From NCBI GenBank assembly GCA_018241225.1, contig JAFEEG010000014.1:126011-190010 (forward strand): a DNA stretch of 64,000 bases, in the 5' to 3' direction. Positions 61,525-64,000 of the stretch are shown here, one piece after another (position 1 is the first letter of the stretch; each line of letters starts with the position of its first letter). The DNA comes from Pseudomonadota bacterium. GTDB taxonomy: Bacteria; Pseudomonadota; Gammaproteobacteria; Burkholderiales; Burkholderiaceae_C. The translations under genes were made by a program, and so were the position numbers. Under the pieces are notes generated by a model. That model was not told the origin of the DNA, did not search any database, and worked only from the letters and a program-made list of their open reading frames with translations.

Positions 61525-61983
61525 ATGAAGATCGCATCCCACGCCGAGAAGATCCGCCGCCTGCTGGCGTTGCGCGGCCGGCTCGACCCGCTGGTTGACT
61601 TCGAGCTCTGGTACTGGACCAGCCTCACGGCCGGCACCAACATCTGGAATGCCTCGCTGCATGCCTCGGGCCTGACCAGCGAGGACCGCGTCTTCTCCAC
61701 CATTCCCGGCGTTCACGTGGTGCCGCAGGCCGACGGCAGCTGGCGGCGCGAGCTGCGCGGCCCGGGCGACGTGAGCCATGTCGGCTGGCCGCCCATTCCA
61801 GGCGAGATGCCCCGGCCCATCCAGCACCTGGAAGCCGCGCTGCATGCGCTGGAAGAACATCGCGACCCCTGCCTGCGTGGCGACCGCGTGCCCACCCAGG
61901 CCATCGTCGACGAATGCGAGCAGGCCATGCGCCAGGCGCTCTCGGTCTACCAGGCCCTGCTGGGGCAGGAGGCACTTGCATGA
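61525..61983 (+). CDS. Unknown small protein A of a paralogous pair
   Basis: A 152-residue soluble protein with no recognised family. The N-terminal half HAEKIRRLLALRGRLDPLVD then FELWYWTSLTAGTNIWN and SLHASGLTSED aligns with the next gene's product (shared pattern K-x2-R-(x)n-E-(x)n-AGT-x3-N-x2-LH-x2-G-(x)n-ED). The middle (VFSTIPGVHVVPQADGSWRR) is unique to A; the C-terminal third is helical. It lies 8 bp after the Bug gene and overlaps gene B by 4 bp (ATGA). It is probably a subunit or accessory protein of the BKACE pathway. Confidence 0.7.
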   Translation: MKIASHAEKIRRLLALRGRLDPLVDFELWYWTSLTAGTNIWNASLHASGLTSEDRVFSTIPGVHVVPQADGSWRRELRGPGDVSHVGWPPIPGEMPRPIQHLEAALHALEEHRDPCLRGDRVPTQAIVDECEQAMRQALSVYQALLGQEALA

Positions 61984-62345
61984 CGCCCGAACATCACCTC
62001 GACAAGGCGCAGCGCATCGAGCGCTCGCTCGCCAAGCTGGGCAACGCCGACTGGGAGATCCGCATCGAGGCGGCCATGCTGGCCGGCACGCACTGGGTCA
62101 ACCATGTGCTGCACCGCGTGGGCGCCAGCGCGGCGTCTGAAGACCTGGTGCACGCCTCCATGTGCATGGTCAGCGTGCTGCGCAAGTACAAGCTGGCCGA
62201 GCCCAAGCTGATCGCGCAGCTCGAGGAGATCGAGGAGCTTCGCCCGCTCTTCGTACGCGGCGACATGGCGGCCGGCGAGCAGGCGGCGCAGCGGGCGCTG
62301 GCCCTGCTCGCATCCATCGGCGAACGCGCTCGAAGGCTCGGCTGA
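61980..62345 (+). CDS. Unknown small protein B of a paralogous pair (HEPN-like helical)
   Basis: A 121-residue almost all-helical protein (HLDKAQRIERSLAKLGNADW, EIRIEAAMLAGTHWVNHVLH). It is coupled to gene A by ATGA and related to it over about 50 residues. The layout, with paired conserved Arg/Glu and Asn/His positions in helices, recalls HEPN folds, but the Rx4-6H motif of HEPN RNases is absent. It is last in the operon and convergent with the AraC gene. Confidence 0.68.
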   Translation: MTPEHHLDKAQRIERSLAKLGNADWEIRIEAAMLAGTHWVNHVLHRVGASAASEDLVHASMCMVSVLRKYKLAEPKLIAQLEEIEELRPLFVRGDMAAGEQAAQRALALLASIGERARRLG

Positions 62346-62350
62346 CTCGT

Positions 62351-63376
62351 CTATGTCGGCGCCGCCACGGCGCCTGCCTGCTTGCTCCACTGCGAGGCGC
62401 TGCAGCCGAACTTCTTCTGGAACCAGTGGCTGAAGCTGCTGGGCCGGGCAAAGCCCAGCAGCTGCGCCACCTCGCTCATGGGCAGGTCGCTTTCGCCCAG
62501 GTGGTGCCGCACGAGGTCTGCGCGCACCTGGTCGAGCAGCTGGCTGAAGGTCAGGCCCTCGGCGTCGAGCCGGCGATGCAGCGTGCGCCGGTCGATGTGC
62601 TGGAAGCGCGCCACCTCGCGCACGCTGCAGGTGCCGCCGGGCAGCAGCGCCAGGATGATCTGGCGGCAGCTTTCCTGCGCGCTTTCGCTGCGGTCGGCCA
62701 GGGCGGCTTCCAGGTGCTTGCGGGCAAAGCCGGCCGCCACCTGGTCGGCCGATGCGCGCGGCTTGGACAGGTCGCTGGCAAGGCAGACCAGCCCGTCGAA
62801 CTCCTGGTTGAACTTGACGTTGCGCCCGAAGAAGGCGCGGTGCGCCGCCCCGCTCCGGGGTGGACGGTGCGTGAACGAAACCTCCAGCGGATGCCAGTGC
62901 TCGCCGATGAGCTCGCCCAGCATGCGGCACATGGTGCCCACCGCCAGCTCCACCGACTGGCGCATGGGCACGCCCGGTGTGGGCAGCAGGTCTTCGCGGA
63001 TCACAACCATGCTGCCGGCGTCCTCGACGCAGATGGTGAGCGATGCGTTGACCAGCTTGAGGTAGCGGCACAGCGTGTCGAGCGCGGCCCGCGGCGTGGG
63101 GTCCTCGCGGATCACCAGGCTAATCGGGCCCAGGGCGGAAAGGCGGCGCTGCGCGGCCAGGCGCAAGGCCAGGTCTTCGGTCTGCGTGGCGCGCGCGGTC
63201 ATCTCCAGCAGCTCGCGCACGGCATCGCGCGGAATCAGCATCTCGGAGTCATCGAGAAACTTCGGGTGCAGCCCCACGGTCTTCATGAAGGCGTACGGGT
63301 CGCGGCCCAGCGACTTGACCAGCTCGACATAGCCGGCCAGGGTGCCGCTGCGCACGAATTCCGATGCGTGGCTCAT
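62351..63376 (-). CDS. AraC-family regulator with OruR-type N-terminal domain
   Basis: A 341-residue regulator. The N-terminal PF12625-like domain covers about residues 20-205 (RDPYAFMKTVGLHPKFLDD, PTPRAALDTLCRYLKLVN). The C-terminal AraC HTH contains VREVARFQHIDRRTLHRRL and MSEVAQLLGFARPSSFSHWF. It is convergent with the BKACE operon, 5 bp after gene B, and is the best candidate to bind the 21-bp-phased repeat at 57,322. It follows the VOC gene by 61 bp in the same direction. Confidence 0.92.
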   Translation of the reverse strand: MSHASEFVRSGTLAGYVELVKSLGRDPYAFMKTVGLHPKFLDDSEMLIPRDAVRELLEMTARATQTEDLALRLAAQRRLSALGPISLVIREDPTPRAALDTLCRYLKLVNASLTICVEDAGSMVVIREDLLPTPGVPMRQSVELAVGTMCRMLGELIGEHWHPLEVSFTHRPPRSGAAHRAFFGRNVKFNQEFDGLVCLASDLSKPRASADQVAAGFARKHLEAALADRSESAQESCRQIILALLPGGTCSVREVARFQHIDRRTLHRRLDAEGLTFSQLLDQVRADLVRHHLGESDLPMSEVAQLLGFARPSSFSHWFQKKFGCSASQWSKQAGAVAAPT

Positions 63377-63437
63377 GCGGCGTGGGGGGTGTGGGCATCA
63401 CTGGAGGCCATGCCCGGATTTTCCCCCTGAAGGGCGA

Positions 63438-64000
63438 TCAGCCCAGCATCGAGCCGCGAATCTCCGACACCGGCAGTTGCTCGCGCCGCGGCAGCAGCTG
63501 CGATTCGGGCGTGCCTGCCCGCAGCTGCGCCAGCATGGCCTCGGGGTCGAACTCCACCCCGATCGGGTTCATCTCGAAGTTCGGTCCGTGCATGAAGCCG
63601 TTGGCGTCGTCGTTGCTGGTGAAGCAGTCGGTCTGGAACTCCATCTGGTTGCCGTCCGGGTCGGCGTAGTAGAGCGACACCGTGATGCCGTGATGGATGC
63701 ACCAGTAGGGCAGGACGCCATGCGCCTTGAGCTCGACGTACTTGTCCATCAGCTCGCCCAGGCCACGGTAGCCATAGGCCACGTGGTCCATGCCCGGCTG
63801 GCCGCGCGGCGCGCGCGCGTCCGATTCACCCTTGACGATCGACATGTTGAGCAAGGCCACGCGATGGTGCTCGTCGTCGTAGGTCACGAAGGCAATGACG
63901 GGGTTCTGGTACTGGACCTTGCCGTTGAACACCGTCACGTACCAGTCCAGCATCTTGTCGAACTGGTAGGTGCGGTAGACCACGTGCGCAAAGGTCTTGG
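63438..64000 (-). CDS. VOC-family protein, extradiol ring-cleavage dioxygenase-like, 5' end outside
   Basis: Partial: about 187 codons are visible and the start is beyond the right edge. Two vicinal-oxygen-chelate modules are seen: AHVVYRTYQFDKMLDWYVTV (His ligand), then MDHVAYGYRG (second His) and DPDGNQMEFQTD (Glu ligand). The 2-His-1-Glu set and spacing fit catechol 2,3-dioxygenase-like enzymes or glyoxalase-type relatives. It may start the pathway whose product is cleaved by the BKACEs. Confidence 0.85.
   Translation of the reverse strand, partial: KTFAHVVYRTYQFDKMLDWYVTVFNGKVQYQNPVIAFVTYDDEHHRVALLNMSIVKGESDARAPRGQPGMDHVAYGYRGLGELMDKYVELKAHGVLPYWCIHHGITVSLYYADPDGNQMEFQTDCFTSNDDANGFMHGPNFEMNPIGVEFDPEAMLAQLRAGTPESQLLPRREQLPVSEIRGSMLG

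Overview
The window looks like the chromosome of a high-GC betaproteobacterium, most likely Burkholderiales/Comamonadaceae (Variovorax-Acidovorax-like). This is inferred from five Bug/TctC-type periplasmic binding proteins, a ccoNOQPG-fixH / ccoIS / fnr / hemN cluster, a NagR/NagG-like salicylate hydroxylase locus, and dense tightly packed operons. No rRNA, tRNA or CRISPR array was recognised.

Layout. (1) 1-7,565, minus strand: gntR, a periplasmic binding protein, livHMGF, a Bug protein and a LeuC-like dehydratase that runs off the left edge. The last five genes are joined by short overlaps or small gaps. (2) 7,727-14,357: a NahR/NagR-type LysR regulator divergent from a plus-strand operon for a two-subunit Rieske oxygenase very like salicylate 5-hydroxylase, a PchB-like chorismate-mutase-fold protein, a Bug protein, a Rieske ferredoxin, a ferredoxin reductase and a methyltransferase. 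(3) 14,375-15,420: methionine aminopeptidase coupled to a ParD-like protein whose promoter holds a perfect 14-bp inverted repeat. (4) 15,721-24,016: an AraC regulator, a lipoprotein penicillin/AHL-type acylase, a TerB-BRCT protein, a HisKA_2 histidine kinase with an ANTAR response regulator, a GT39-like membrane glycosyltransferase and a small secreted protein. (5) 24,045-32,843, minus strand: seven-gene acyl-CoA operon (two CoA ligases, three acyl-CoA dehydrogenases, an alpha-methylacyl-CoA racemase and an SDR), suited to alpha-methyl-branched acids; a nitroreductase is divergent. (6) 33,663-36,403: an autotransporter with an about 145-residue Ala-Pro tract and a hairpin over its ribosome-binding site, with an IS5-family element upstream. 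(7) 36,455-48,289: microaerobic island with hemerythrin, universal stress protein, SafE-like protein, hemN, fnr, fixH, ccoG, ccoP, ccoQ, ccoO, ccoN, ccoS and ccoI, with FNR boxes at hemN/fnr, ccoN, ccoI and, more weakly, the stress protein. (8) 48,449-56,188: accessory mosaic of small unknown genes, a proline-iminopeptidase-like hydrolase, a complete IS3-family element with 3-bp target duplication, a candidate structured RNA, and two neighbouring small genes sharing a repeated two-hairpin leader. (9) 56,206-64,000: a peroxiredoxin-like protein, then an operon of two beta-keto acid cleavage enzymes (BKACE), two Bug proteins and two coupled paralogous unknown proteins, then an AraC regulator and a partial extradiol-dioxygenase-like VOC protein.

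How they work together. Regions 1-2 probably form an aromatic acid module: salicylate to gentisate by the Rieske system, uptake through the Liv and Bug systems, and possibly a maleate-hydratase-like step by the LeuC homologue. Region 9 probably takes up and cleaves an unknown beta-keto acid under AraC control; a 21-bp-phased direct repeat lies just before its first gene. Region 7 is a coherent low-oxygen respiration module. The items most worth a second look are the PchB-like gene inside a salicylate hydroxylase operon, the paralogous pair at 61,525-62,345, the duplicated leader at 51,067/51,595, the candidate RNA at 52,770-52,967 and the Shine-Dalgarno hairpin of the autotransporter.
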